Shown: positions 1 through 5,960, counted from the first letter of the stretch. The stretch is DNA of 9,502 nucleotides from Porphyrobacter sp. UBA7686 (GCA_002482865.1 DLGU01000014.1:8954-18455), one strand, 5' to 3'. The notes: generated from the letters alone by a model not told the origin. A program made the numbers and translations.

Positions 1-668
1 GGAATGTTCTTCACCTCGAAGATGAAGGTGGTCATCACCGGCTTGCCTTCGAGCGCGCTGGCGGCCAGCGGCTGCTGCGCGAGGATCACGAAGCGGGTCA
101 TGTTGTCCGCGCTGTCCTCGACATTGTGCTCGATGATCTGGAGCCCGTAGAGCTCGGCGGCAAGCGCCGGGGCGATAGCGGCAACAGTGGGATCGCCGCG
201 CTCGGCCACATAGGCCGCTGCGCCTGCGGTATCGGCGTGGCTCAGCGGCACGATCCCGCGCGCCCGTAGATAGTGGCGCGACTGGCCGAGCGCCTGCGGG
301 TGGCTATAGGCCGCTTCGAACGGGCCGGAGCCCAGCGCCATCAGCGCATGGTGGATCGGCATGAAATATTCGCCGATGATGTGCAGCCCGCTTTCGGGCA
401 GCAGGAAGTGGATATCGGCGACCCGCCCGTGCTGCGAATTCTCGATCGGGATGATCGCCTGCGCCGCCCGCCCATCCTTCACCGCTTCCAGCGCGTCTTC
501 AAAGCTGAAACAGGGCAGCGGCAGCATATCGGACCGCGCTTCGGTGGCAGCGCGATGCGAATTGGCCCCCGGCGAGCCCTGAAACGCAATCGTGCGCGCA
601 GGCTCTGCCAAAGCTGCGGCGCGCATCTGGTCGACGATGGCAAGGGCGGGGCCGGGAAAGGATCGCAT
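1..668 (-). CDS. pheA: Prephenate dehydratase, 3' end outside the window
   Basis: The product converts prephenate to phenylpyruvate (loss of water and CO2) in phenylalanine synthesis, in the cytoplasm. The visible 222 residues cover the whole catalytic domain: a GSPGANS segment at residues 31-37 (start of the substrate-binding lobe), IPIENS at 73-78 followed by G81, SHPQAL at 122-127, and the catalytic Thr-Arg-Phe triad at 191-193. From about residue 211 (TTFIFEVKN) the regulatory ACT domain begins, which in this family binds phenylalanine; it runs off the left edge, so roughly 70-80 residues are missing. No chorismate mutase domain precedes the catalytic domain, so this is the monofunctional type. 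The start is the first ATG after an in-frame stop at 683-681. The gene is divergent from the cytochrome gene. Identification is firm; only the C-terminus is unseen. Confidence 0.95.
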   Translation of the reverse strand, partial: MRSFPGPALAIVDQMRAAALAEPARTIAFQGSPGANSHRAATEARSDMLPLPCFSFEDALEAVKDGRAAQAIIPIENSQHGRVADIHFLLPESGLHIIGEYFMPIHHALMALGSGPFEAAYSHPQALGQSRHYLRARGIVPLSHADTAGAAAYVAERGDPTVAAIAPALAAELYGLQIIEHNVEDSADNMTRFVILAQQPLAASALEGKPVMTTFIFEVKNI

Positions 669-786
669 GGTGCAAGCCGCCTATAGGCGCAGGCGCGCAG
701 GCACAAGCCCGCTTGCAAAAGGTGCAAGAATTCGTGCCACGATCAGTCTTGCGCGCCTCGGCTGGCGACACTATGAGCCGCCCGGG
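669..786. promoter_or_regulatory. Divergent control region between pheA and the cytochrome c gene
   Basis: This 118-base spacer must hold promoters for both directions. It contains a perfect 12-base palindrome (CGCCTATAGGCG, 678-689) ending 10 bases before the pheA start, and a perfect interrupted inverted repeat (CTTGCA-N5-TGCAAG, 712-728). A second copy of GGTGCAAG lies at 669-676, so that octamer is directly repeated with 721-728. On the minus strand TATAGG (687-682) could be a -10 box for pheA, but then the leader would be very short. No clear sigma-70 pair stands out for the cytochrome gene. The regulatory role is inferred only from position and symmetry. Confidence 0.35.
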
Positions 787-1479
787 ATGACACAGGATAA
801 CTCTTCGCAGGATAACGCGGCCAGCCAGACCGGCGGCGGCGATCTGTTCAACACTGCCGCAGGCTGGGTGCTGTTCGCGGGCGTCGTGGGCCTTGGGCTC
901 GCGCAGCTCTCGAAAGGCTATTTCCACGGCGACAAGCCGGATCGGCCCGAAAAGCTCGGCTACGTGATCGAAGGCGCGGTCGAAGAAGGCGCTGGCCCGG
1001 CGGAAGCCTCGATTGCCGATGCGCTGAACGCCATGCCCGCTGCCGAGCTGGTCGCTGCGGGCGAGAAGGCCTTCGCCAAGTGCCAGAGCTGCCACACCGT
1101 CAATGCGGGCGGCGCCAATGGCATCGGTCCGAATTTGCACGGCACAATGGGCAAGGCCGTGGCCAGTCATGCCGGCTTTGCCTACAGCGCCGAGCTGAAG
1201 GCCGTGGGCGGCACCTGGGACTGGGACAAGATGGACGCCTGGCTCAAGAACCCCAAGGGCATGGTCGCGGGCACCAAGATGAGCTTCGCCGGTCTCGGCA
1301 AGGTTGAAGATCGCGCTGCGATTGCAGCCTATCTCAACGCGCAAGGTTCGAACCTGCCGTTCCCGGCTGCCGCTGCACCTGCCGCTGCTGCTGACAGTGA
1401 AGCCGCCGCGGCCGAAGGCGAGGCTGAAGCCGTCGCCACTGCCGAGGCAGGCACCGATCCGGCGGCTGCGACGGAATAA
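787..1479 (+). CDS. Membrane-anchored class I cytochrome c
   Basis: This 230-residue protein is probably an inner-membrane-tethered electron carrier of the cytochrome cy (CycM/c552) type, passing electrons from the bc1 complex to a terminal oxidase. An uncleaved hydrophobic segment spans residues 23-41, followed by a roughly 45-residue linker. The haem domain carries the covalent attachment motif CQSCH at 99-103, GIGPNLHG just after it, and a likely axial methionine at M165 in AGTKMSFAGL. The last 40 residues (191-230) form an Ala/Pro/Glu-rich acidic tail beyond the haem fold. The frame is open back to 592 inside pheA, but the ATG at 787 directly precedes the hydrophobic anchor and leaves an ordinary divergent spacer, so I chose it. 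Its ribosome binding site is weak. The N-terminus lacks Lys and Arg, unusual for a cytoplasmic tail. The specific redox partners are inferred. Confidence 0.88.
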   Translation: MTQDNSSQDNAASQTGGGDLFNTAAGWVLFAGVVGLGLAQLSKGYFHGDKPDRPEKLGYVIEGAVEEGAGPAEASIADALNAMPAAELVAAGEKAFAKCQSCHTVNAGGANGIGPNLHGTMGKAVASHAGFAYSAELKAVGGTWDWDKMDAWLKNPKGMVAGTKMSFAGLGKVEDRAAIAAYLNAQGSNLPFPAAAAPAAAADSEAAAAEGEAEAVATAEAGTDPAAATE

Positions 1480-1489
1480 GCATCAGGGC

Positions 1490-1509
1490 GGGCGGCATCC
1501 AGGCCGCCC
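1490..1509. terminator. GC-rich hairpin between convergent genes, possible weak terminator
   Basis: A perfect 7-base-pair stem (GGGCGGC with GCCGCCC, 6-base loop) sits in the 44-base gap between the stops of the cytochrome and rlmE genes. It could act on transcripts from either side, but no T-run follows it in either direction, so it is not a canonical intrinsic terminator. It may instead protect the mRNA 3' ends. Confidence 0.4.
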
Positions 1510-1523
1510 CCTCTCCCCTCACG

Positions 1524-2183
1524 TCAGCCCTTGAATCCTTGGGCGATTACATACCACTCCGACGAGCCCTTGCGGCTCGCCGGGGGTTTGGCGTGCTTGA
1601 CCTGCGTGAAGTTCTTTTTCAGCAGGGCCAGCAGATCGCTGTCCGTGCCGCCCGCCAGCACCTTGGCAACGAAGGCGCCGCCCGGCGCGAGATTCTCGGC
1701 CGCGAACCACGCCGCCGCCTCGACCAGGCCCATCGTGCGCAGGTGATCGGTTTGCTTGTGGCCGACGGTGTTGGCCGCCATGTCCGACAGCACCAGATCG
1801 GGCGGCCCGCCCAGCGCTTCGGCAAGCTTGGCCGGGGCGTCATCGGCCATGAAATCCATCTGGAAAATGGTCACGCCCTCCAGCGGCTCGACTTCGAGCA
1901 GGTCGATCCCCACCACCTCGGCCTTGGGTGACTTGGCGCGCACCACCTGGGACCAGCCGCCCGGCGCAATGCCGAGATCGACCACCCGCTGCGCGCCCTT
2001 GAGCAAGCCGAACTTCTCGTCGAGCTCGATCAGCTTGTACGCCGCGCGGCTGCGATAGCCGTCGGCCTTGGCTTGGCGGACGTAAGGGTCATTGAGCTGC
2101 CGTTCGAGCCAGCGCACCTGACTGGCCGTGCGGCCCTTGGCGGTTTTGACCCGCTTGCTCGGCGTCTTGTCACCCCGGCTCAT
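1524..2183 (-). CDS. rlmE: 23S rRNA (uridine-2'-O-)methyltransferase RlmE
   Basis: RlmE (FtsJ/RrmJ) methylates the 2'-OH of U2552 (E. coli numbering) in the A-loop of 23S rRNA late in 50S subunit assembly, using S-adenosylmethionine. The 219-residue protein shows the complete catalytic tetrad of the family: K50 (in SRAAYKL), D134 (in LSDMAANT), K174 (in FVAKVLAGG) and E209 (in SSEWY). The SAM-binding loop DLGIAPGGWSQV is at 69-80. Length fits the family, with about 12 extra basic residues at the N-terminus compared with the E. coli enzyme. The frame is open further upstream into ppx, but the ATG at 2183 gives the normal N-terminus and forms an ATGA overlap with the ppx stop, implying translational coupling. 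No odd residues or breaks were seen. Confidence 0.95.
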   Translation of the reverse strand: MSRGDKTPSKRVKTAKGRTASQVRWLERQLNDPYVRQAKADGYRSRAAYKLIELDEKFGLLKGAQRVVDLGIAPGGWSQVVRAKSPKAEVVGIDLLEVEPLEGVTIFQMDFMADDAPAKLAEALGGPPDLVLSDMAANTVGHKQTDHLRTMGLVEAAAWFAAENLAPGGAFVAKVLAGGTDSDLLALLKKNFTQVKHAKPPASRKGSSEWYVIAQGFKG

Positions 2184-3415
2184 TTCGTGTCCCGTCCATT
2201 GCTCTGGCCGCCGCGCTGCCTTTGCAGCGCTTTGAGCGATCGTTCCGACTGGCGCTCGGCCGCCATGATGCTGCGCAGGATCCCTTCGCGGATGCCCCGG
2301 TCTGCCACGCCCAACCGCCGCGCGGGCCACAGGTCGAGAATCGCCTCAAGGATCGCGCAGCCTGCCACCACCAGATCGGCACGATCCTGCCCGATGCAGG
2401 GCAAGGTGGAGCGTTCATAGGGCGTCATCACCGATAGCCGTGCGCTGATCTCGCGCATCTCGCCAGAGGGCACGATCAACCCGTCCACGGCCTTGCGGTC
2501 ATAGCTCGGCAGTTCGAGATAAAGGCTGGCAAGCGTCGTCACTGTGCCGCTGGTGCCGAGCAGGCGAATATCTTCGTGCTGCGCGGCCCCCGCCACGCGG
2601 GAGGCGAAGGGGGCGAAGCTATCGGCGACCATCTGCCGCATCTGCGCAAAGCGGGCGACGCGCGCGGCTTCGCTGTCTTCTGCGCGGCCGACTGTATCGG
2701 TGAGCGAGACGACGCCCCACGGCACGCTCTGCCAGTCGAGGATGCGCGGCACCCGGCTGGCGCCCTCGCCGACCGCTTCGACCAGCACCAGCTCGGTCGA
2801 TCCGCCGCCAATGTCGAAGATCACTGCGGGGCCGGTGCCCTCTTCGAGCAGGATGTGGCAACCCAGCACCGCCAACCGCGCTTCTTCCTCGGCGCTGATG
2901 ATGTCGAGCGCGATGCCGGTCTCGCGCCGCACTCGCTCGATGAATTCGAGCCCGTTTTCGGCGCGGCGGCACGCCTCGGTCGCGACCGAGCGGGCGAGGC
3001 GGACATTGCGGCGCTGTAACTTATCAGCGCAGATGTTGAGCGCGCTGAGCGTGCGATCCATCGCCGCGTCGGACAGACGCCCGCTGGTGGCGAGGCCTTC
3101 GCCCAGCTTCACCACCCGGCTGAAGGCATCGATCACAGTGAAATCGCGGCCCGAAGGGCGGGCGATCAGCAGGCGGCAATTGTTGGTACCAAGGTCCAAT
3201 GCGGCATAGGCCTCACCGTGGCTGGCGGGCTTCATCGCACCAATATCGGCCAAGTCAGGCTTGGGCCGGTCTGCTCCATTGCCTTTGGCACGGCCATTGG
3301 CTCTGGCATCGGGCTGAGGGGGGCGCTTGTAGCGGAAATCGACTACCTTGCCGGACTTGCCGCCCCGGTTTTTCCCAGCACTTCTATTCCTGTCCGGCGG
3401 GAGAGTTTCCGCCAT
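2180..3415 (-). CDS. ppx: Ppx/GppA-family exopolyphosphatase / pppGpp phosphohydrolase
   Basis: The family removes terminal phosphates from inorganic polyphosphate and/or converts pppGpp to ppGpp, linking phosphate storage to the stringent response in the cytoplasm. In the 411-residue protein, numbered from the ATG at 3415, phosphate-binding loop 1 is DLGTNN at 74-79, and IISAEEEARL at 172-181 is the acidic segment that carries the catalytic glutamate in characterised members. Phosphate loop 2 is IFDIGGGSTELVLV at 199-212, and GTSGTVTT at 287-294 completes the actin-like ASKHA fold. It is the short form, without the C-terminal HD-like domain of E. coli Ppx. About 60 residues of low-complexity, Lys/Arg/Gly-rich sequence precede the fold. 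A GTG at 3421 is an alternative start two codons upstream. The stop overlaps the rlmE start by four bases. Sequence alone does not settle Ppx versus GppA activity. Confidence 0.9.
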   Translation of the reverse strand: MAETLPPDRNRSAGKNRGGKSGKVVDFRYKRPPQPDARANGRAKGNGADRPKPDLADIGAMKPASHGEAYAALDLGTNNCRLLIARPSGRDFTVIDAFSRVVKLGEGLATSGRLSDAAMDRTLSALNICADKLQRRNVRLARSVATEACRRAENGLEFIERVRRETGIALDIISAEEEARLAVLGCHILLEEGTGPAVIFDIGGGSTELVLVEAVGEGASRVPRILDWQSVPWGVVSLTDTVGRAEDSEAARVARFAQMRQMVADSFAPFASRVAGAAQHEDIRLLGTSGTVTTLASLYLELPSYDRKAVDGLIVPSGEMREISARLSVMTPYERSTLPCIGQDRADLVVAGCAILEAILDLWPARRLGVADRGIREGILRSIMAAERQSERSLKALQRQRGGQSNGRDTK

Positions 3416-3524
3416 GATCACATTACTTTCATATCACCATGCGCGCGATGTGGGGCGCATGGCACTTGGGGCCAAGCTAACCCAAGCGCCGCGCAAGAGC
3501 AAGCAATGCAGGCGCAACGCGTGC

Positions 3525-3553
3525 TTGACCTTACGCCGCTGCGAAACTAGGGA
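3525..3553 (+). promoter_or_regulatory. Candidate promoter for the tRNA-Gln gene
   Basis: TTGACC at 3525-3530 matches the sigma-70 -35 consensus at five of six positions and lies 17 bases before TAGGGA (3548-3553), a poor -10. A GC-rich stretch follows directly, as in many stable-RNA promoters. This would place the transcript start about 40 bases before the mature tRNA. The weak -10 limits confidence. The remainder of 3416-3598 shows no gene. Confidence 0.4.
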
Positions 3554-3598
3554 GCGCCTTCGTCGACGCCGCCGGACTTTGCCGGTGGGGAAGGCCAA

Positions 3599-3672
3599 TG
3601 CCCCGTCCTCTAATGGTAAGAGAGCGGACTCTGACTCCGTCAATCAAGGTTCGAATCCTTGCGGGGCATCCA
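3599..3672 (+). tRNA. tRNA-Gln, anticodon CUG
   Basis: The gene folds into a full cloverleaf. The acceptor stem TGCCCCG (3599-3605) pairs with CGGGGCA (3662-3668). The D stem is CTCT/AGAG with loop AATGGTA. The anticodon stem is GCGGA/TCCGT with one G-U pair and loop CTCTGAC. The T stem is CAAGG/CCTTG with loop TTCGAAT. Anticodon CTG at 3631-3633 reads CAG (glutamine). The first pair is U1-A72, the weak pair recognised by glutaminyl-tRNA synthetase in E. coli. The CCA end is encoded (3670-3672). The base before it is T, so the discriminator would be U73, whereas E. coli tRNA-Gln has G73. The gene stands alone, and no integrase or duplicated tRNA end follows it. Confidence 0.96.
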
Positions 3673-3687
3673 GCCACCCATCGTCCG

Positions 3688-3732
3688 AATGTTTCACGCC
3701 GAAGCAACGCTCTGACGTACGGCAGAAACATT
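3688..3732 (+). other. Long inverted repeat just downstream of tRNA-Gln
   Basis: AATGTTTC (3688-3695) is perfectly complementary to GAAACATT (3725-3732). Inside it, GCCG (3698-3701) pairs with CGGC (3720-3723), separated from the outer stem only by a small AC/A internal loop, leaving an 18-base apical loop. There is no T-run after it, so it is not a standard terminator. It could be a tRNA 3' processing or transcript-end structure, or a regulator site for the following LOG gene. Confidence 0.5.
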
Positions 3733-3765
3733 GCAGCAAACCAAGCCTATTGCGGCTCTGGCCAC

Positions 3766-3785
3766 CCCCTACTAGGGGTTGAGCA
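3766..3785 (+). promoter_or_regulatory. Ribosome binding site of the LOG gene inside a small hairpin
   Basis: The Shine-Dalgarno-like AGGGG (3774-3778) lies 7 bases before the ATG at 3786. Its four G residues can pair with CCCC at 3766-3769 across the loop TACTA, and the whole CCCCTA-C-TAGGGG block is a perfect odd palindrome. Pairing would hide the ribosome binding site. The stem is only four G-C pairs, so it may be too weak to matter. Confidence 0.5.
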
Positions 3786-4658
3786 ATGACTGAAAAAGAC
3801 CTGACTGACCGCAAGTTCTACCGTGCGGGCGAAGAGACCCGCTTCGCCGAGGGTGGCCCTGAGCGCACGCCCCAGACCGCGCATCCGGCCTATAAGCTCG
3901 CCTTCCGCGACACCGATTTCCTGCTGCGCGATGAGCTGCGCCCGGTGCGGTTCCAGCTGGAATTGCTCAAGCCCGAAATGCTGCTTGATGAAGCGCGGGT
4001 CGGCTCGACGCTGGTGATGTATGGCTCAGCCCGCATCCCATCGCCTGCGCAGGCCGAGGCGCGGATTGCGGCGGCCAAGGATGGCGATGAGTATGACCAG
4101 AAGGTCGCCGCCCGCCTCGCCGAGAAAGCCAAGTACTATGACGAGGCCTATAAACTCGCCCGGCTGGTCAGCGAAAAGGGCCTGATCGAGAACGGGTTGC
4201 GTCAGTTCGTCATCACCACCGGCGGCGGGCCTTCGATCATGGAGGCGGGCAACCGCGGCGCATCTGACGCGGGCAGCGAATCGATCGGGCTCAATATCGT
4301 GCTGCCGCATGAGCAGGCGCCCAATCCCTATGTGACGCCGTATCTCAGCTTCCAGTTCCACTACTTCGCGCTGCGCAAGATGCACTTCCTGCTACGCGCC
4401 CGCGCGGTGGCGGTCTTCCCCGGCGGCTTCGGGACGTTTGACGAGTTCTTCGAGCTCGTCACGCTGATCCAGACCGGTAAGATGAAGCCGATGCCGATCA
4501 TCCTGTTCGGTAAGGAATTCTGGAACCGGGTCGTCAACTTCGAAGCGCTGGCCGAAGAAGGCGTGATCTCCAAGGCTGATCTCGACCTGTTCACCTGGGT
4601 GGAAACCGCCGAGGAGGCCTGGGCCTGCATCTGCGATTTTTACGAGATCAAGAGTTAG
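3786..4658 (+). CDS. LOG-family nucleotide 5'-monophosphate phosphoribohydrolase-like protein
   Basis: LOG (TIGR00730/lysine decarboxylase-like) proteins have a Rossmann-type fold. Characterised members hydrolyse nucleoside or cytokinin riboside 5'-monophosphates to free base and ribose 5-phosphate; the old label 'lysine decarboxylase' is misleading. Residues 146-159 (GGGPSIMEAGNRGA) and 212-220 (PGGFGTFDE) are the two diagnostic nucleotide-binding/catalytic motifs, with the conserved E220 and R197 (in FALRKMHF). At 290 residues it is the long form, with about 70 extra N-terminal residues before the sheet beginning at STLVMYGSARIP (74-85). An insertion at about 88-112 is Lys/Asp/Ala-rich. The ATG at 3786 follows an AGGGG site. 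The gene is convergent with thiD, their stops overlapping by 4 bases. The physiological substrate in bacteria is uncertain. Confidence 0.9.
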   Translation: MTEKDLTDRKFYRAGEETRFAEGGPERTPQTAHPAYKLAFRDTDFLLRDELRPVRFQLELLKPEMLLDEARVGSTLVMYGSARIPSPAQAEARIAAAKDGDEYDQKVAARLAEKAKYYDEAYKLARLVSEKGLIENGLRQFVITTGGGPSIMEAGNRGASDAGSESIGLNIVLPHEQAPNPYVTPYLSFQFHYFALRKMHFLLRARAVAVFPGGFGTFDEFFELVTLIQTGKMKPMPIILFGKEFWNRVVNFEALAEEGVISKADLDLFTWVETAEEAWACICDFYEIKS

Positions 4659-5476
4659 GCGAGGCTGCGCACCGACTGATGGCCGAGCGGGCCGTGGCCT
4701 GCTCCGAAACCGGGGGCGGCCTCGATCGCGCGGATCACGAATTGCCGCGCCAGCCTGACCGCGTGCTCCAGCGGCTGTCCGTGGCCGAGCAGCGTCGCTA
4801 TCGCCGATGACAGAGTGCAACCGGTGCCGTGGGTGTGCCGGGTGTCGATCCGCGCATGATCGAAGGCGACGATCCGTGCGCCCGCATCACCGGCTGCGGG
4901 GAAATAGAGCACATCGCGGACGCGGTCGGTATCGCCATGCCCACCCTTGGCCAGCACCGCCGTACCAACCGCCTCGGCGAGTTCCTCGGCAGCGTCGACC
5001 ATGGCTTCGTGAGTAGTCAGCGGACGGCCCACAAGGTGCGCGAGTTCGGGCAGGTTGGGGGTGATCACCGCCGCGCGCGGGAACAGCAGCGCGCGCATGG
5101 CTTCGACCGCATCCGGCGCAATCAGCGCAGCGCCCGACGTGGCGATCATCACCGGATCGAGCACGATGGGCGCTTCGACCCCCGCCAACGCCTCGGCCAC
5201 CGCGGTAATGACGGCGGCATCATGCAGCATCCCGATCTTGATCGCATCCACGCCAATATCGTCGATGCACGAGGCGATCTGCTGCGCCACCATCTCCGGC
5301 GCGAGCGGGACGATCCCCTGGACGCCAACGGTATTCTGCGCCGTGATCGCGGTGATCGCCGTCATGGCATAGCCGCCGAGCATGGTGATGGTCTTGATAT
5401 CCGCCTGAACGCCCGCCCCGCCTGATGAGTCGGAACCGGCGATGCTGAGGATGCGGGGGGGTGGGGGGGTGGTCAT
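4655..5476 (-). CDS. thiD: Hydroxymethylpyrimidine / phosphomethylpyrimidine kinase
   Basis: ThiD phosphorylates HMP and HMP-phosphate to HMP-pyrophosphate, the pyrimidine half of thiamine. The 273-residue protein has the family features: GSDSSGGAGVQADIKT at 14-29 (substrate-binding N-terminus), MTAITAQNT at 38-49, LDPVM at 106-110, ITPNLPE at 138-144, LAKGGH at 175-180 and the anion-hole/catalytic HGTGC at 216-220. Length fits the family (Salmonella ThiD is about 266 residues). The ATG at 5476 has an AGG-type site four bases upstream. Codons 3-8 are almost pure C (Thr-Pro-Pro-Pro-Pro-Arg), containing two C7 runs. It is convergent with the LOG gene. No other thiamine genes are nearby and I see no TPP riboswitch in its leader, so its regulation is unknown. 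Confidence 0.95.
   Translation of the reverse strand: MTTPPPPRILSIAGSDSSGGAGVQADIKTITMLGGYAMTAITAITAQNTVGVQGIVPLAPEMVAQQIASCIDDIGVDAIKIGMLHDAAVITAVAEALAGVEAPIVLDPVMIATSGAALIAPDAVEAMRALLFPRAAVITPNLPELAHLVGRPLTTHEAMVDAAEELAEAVGTAVLAKGGHGDTDRVRDVLYFPAAGDAGARIVAFDHARIDTRHTHGTGCTLSSAIATLLGHGQPLEHAVRLARQFVIRAIEAAPGFGAGHGPLGHQSVRSLA
5455..5469 (+). other. G7-T-G7 tract, potential G-quadruplex at the thiD start
   Basis: The plus strand reads seven G, one T, seven G, covering codons 3-8 of thiD on the opposite strand. It meets the pattern for an intramolecular three-tier quadruplex with one-base loops. The G-rich strand is the template for thiD; the mRNA itself is C-rich. The two homopolymer runs could also slip in replication, which would shift the thiD frame a few codons after the start. 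Confidence 0.6.
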
Positions 5477-5553
5477 GCACCTGCCATAGCAACTCTGTGA
5501 TCAGGATTGGATTGTTTTGCAGGGGTTGGGTGGAAACTTCCCAAAGCCCTCAA

Positions 5554-5644
5554 TCGTCGCCCCGTGCTTGACACGGGGTTAGGCTGATCTTTCATCCAGC
5601 TCACCAAAGGTTAGCCAAGCCCCGTGTCAAGCACGGGGCGACGA
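5554..5644. repeat. Inverted pair of REP-like palindromes
   Basis: The 32-base arms 5554-5585 and 5613-5644 are inverted copies with two mismatches (25 bases perfect), separated by 27 bases. Each arm contains its own hairpin: CCCCGTG-CTTGA-CACGGGG at 5560-5578 and the reverse copy with loop TCAAG at 5620-5638. This layout is that of a REP doublet (REPIN/BIME). It lies in the 252-base gap (5477-5728) between DUF1272 and thiD; the rest of that gap shows no gene. It may end or stabilise the glmM-DUF1272 transcript. No transposase is present here. Confidence 0.8.
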
Positions 5645-5728
5645 ACTTGAGAAATGTCGAAAAATAGGTCGCTAGCCCAACCGTAGCTTTCCCCAAAGCC
5701 GGGCCAAGCAGACCCTCGCGCGCCTGCC

Positions 5729-5953
5729 TCAGCCCTTGTACTTCCGCTCCGTGCTCGGCGGGTATTTCGCGTGCAGCGCCTTGGCGCGTGTCGGACGGTC
5801 GACCAGCTCCCCGCCGCAATTGGGGCAGCGGTCGTCGAGGTCTTCGGCGCATTCGGCGCAATAGGTGCACTCGAACGAGCAGATGAACGCGCCGGGCGCT
5901 TCGGCGGGGAGGCCGATGCCGCAGGTTTCGCAATCGGGGCGCATTTCCAGCAT
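5729..5953 (-). CDS. DUF1272 small cysteine-rich protein
   Basis: This 74-residue protein matches the DUF1272 family as I recall it: start MLEMRPDCETCG, middle CSFECTYCAEC, then CPNCGGELV and an STERKYKG-like end. Eight cysteines occur at 8, 11, 25, 29, 32, 35, 43 and 46, mostly in CxxC pairs, enough for two zinc sites of a ribbon type. Such proteins are cytoplasmic and of unknown function; DNA, RNA or protein binding is possible. The ATG at 5953 has AGGAGA at 5966-5961, seven bases upstream and overlapping the glmM stop codon, so it is very probably co-transcribed with glmM. It has no signal peptide or membrane segment. The family call is strong for so small a protein; the function is not known. 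Confidence 0.9.
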   Translation of the reverse strand: MLEMRPDCETCGIGLPAEAPGAFICSFECTYCAECAEDLDDRCPNCGGELVDRPTRAKALHAKYPPSTERKYKG

Positions 5954-5960
5954 CGCGGTG

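Noticed and set aside
499..1344. 281-codon minus-strand frame over the cytochrome gene and the pheA start
   Set aside because: It is antisense to clear coding sequence on the plus strand and crosses the pheA start in another frame; no recognisable motifs.
3599..3785. tRNA-Gln as an integration site for a mobile element
   Set aside because: No integrase, no repeated tRNA 3' end and no change in gene character downstream within the window.
5477..5540. Possible TPP (THI-box) riboswitch ahead of thiD
   Set aside because: Only a lone CTGATC-like stretch is present on the minus strand. The CTGAGA element, the GGATAAT-type core and room for the paired stems are lacking.
5660..5699. Possible terminator after DUF1272 (GCTTT-CCCC-AAAGC hairpin at 5686-5699, T5 at 5664-5660 on the minus strand)
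   Set aside because: The stem is only five pairs and lies more than 20 bases from the T-run, too far for an intrinsic terminator.
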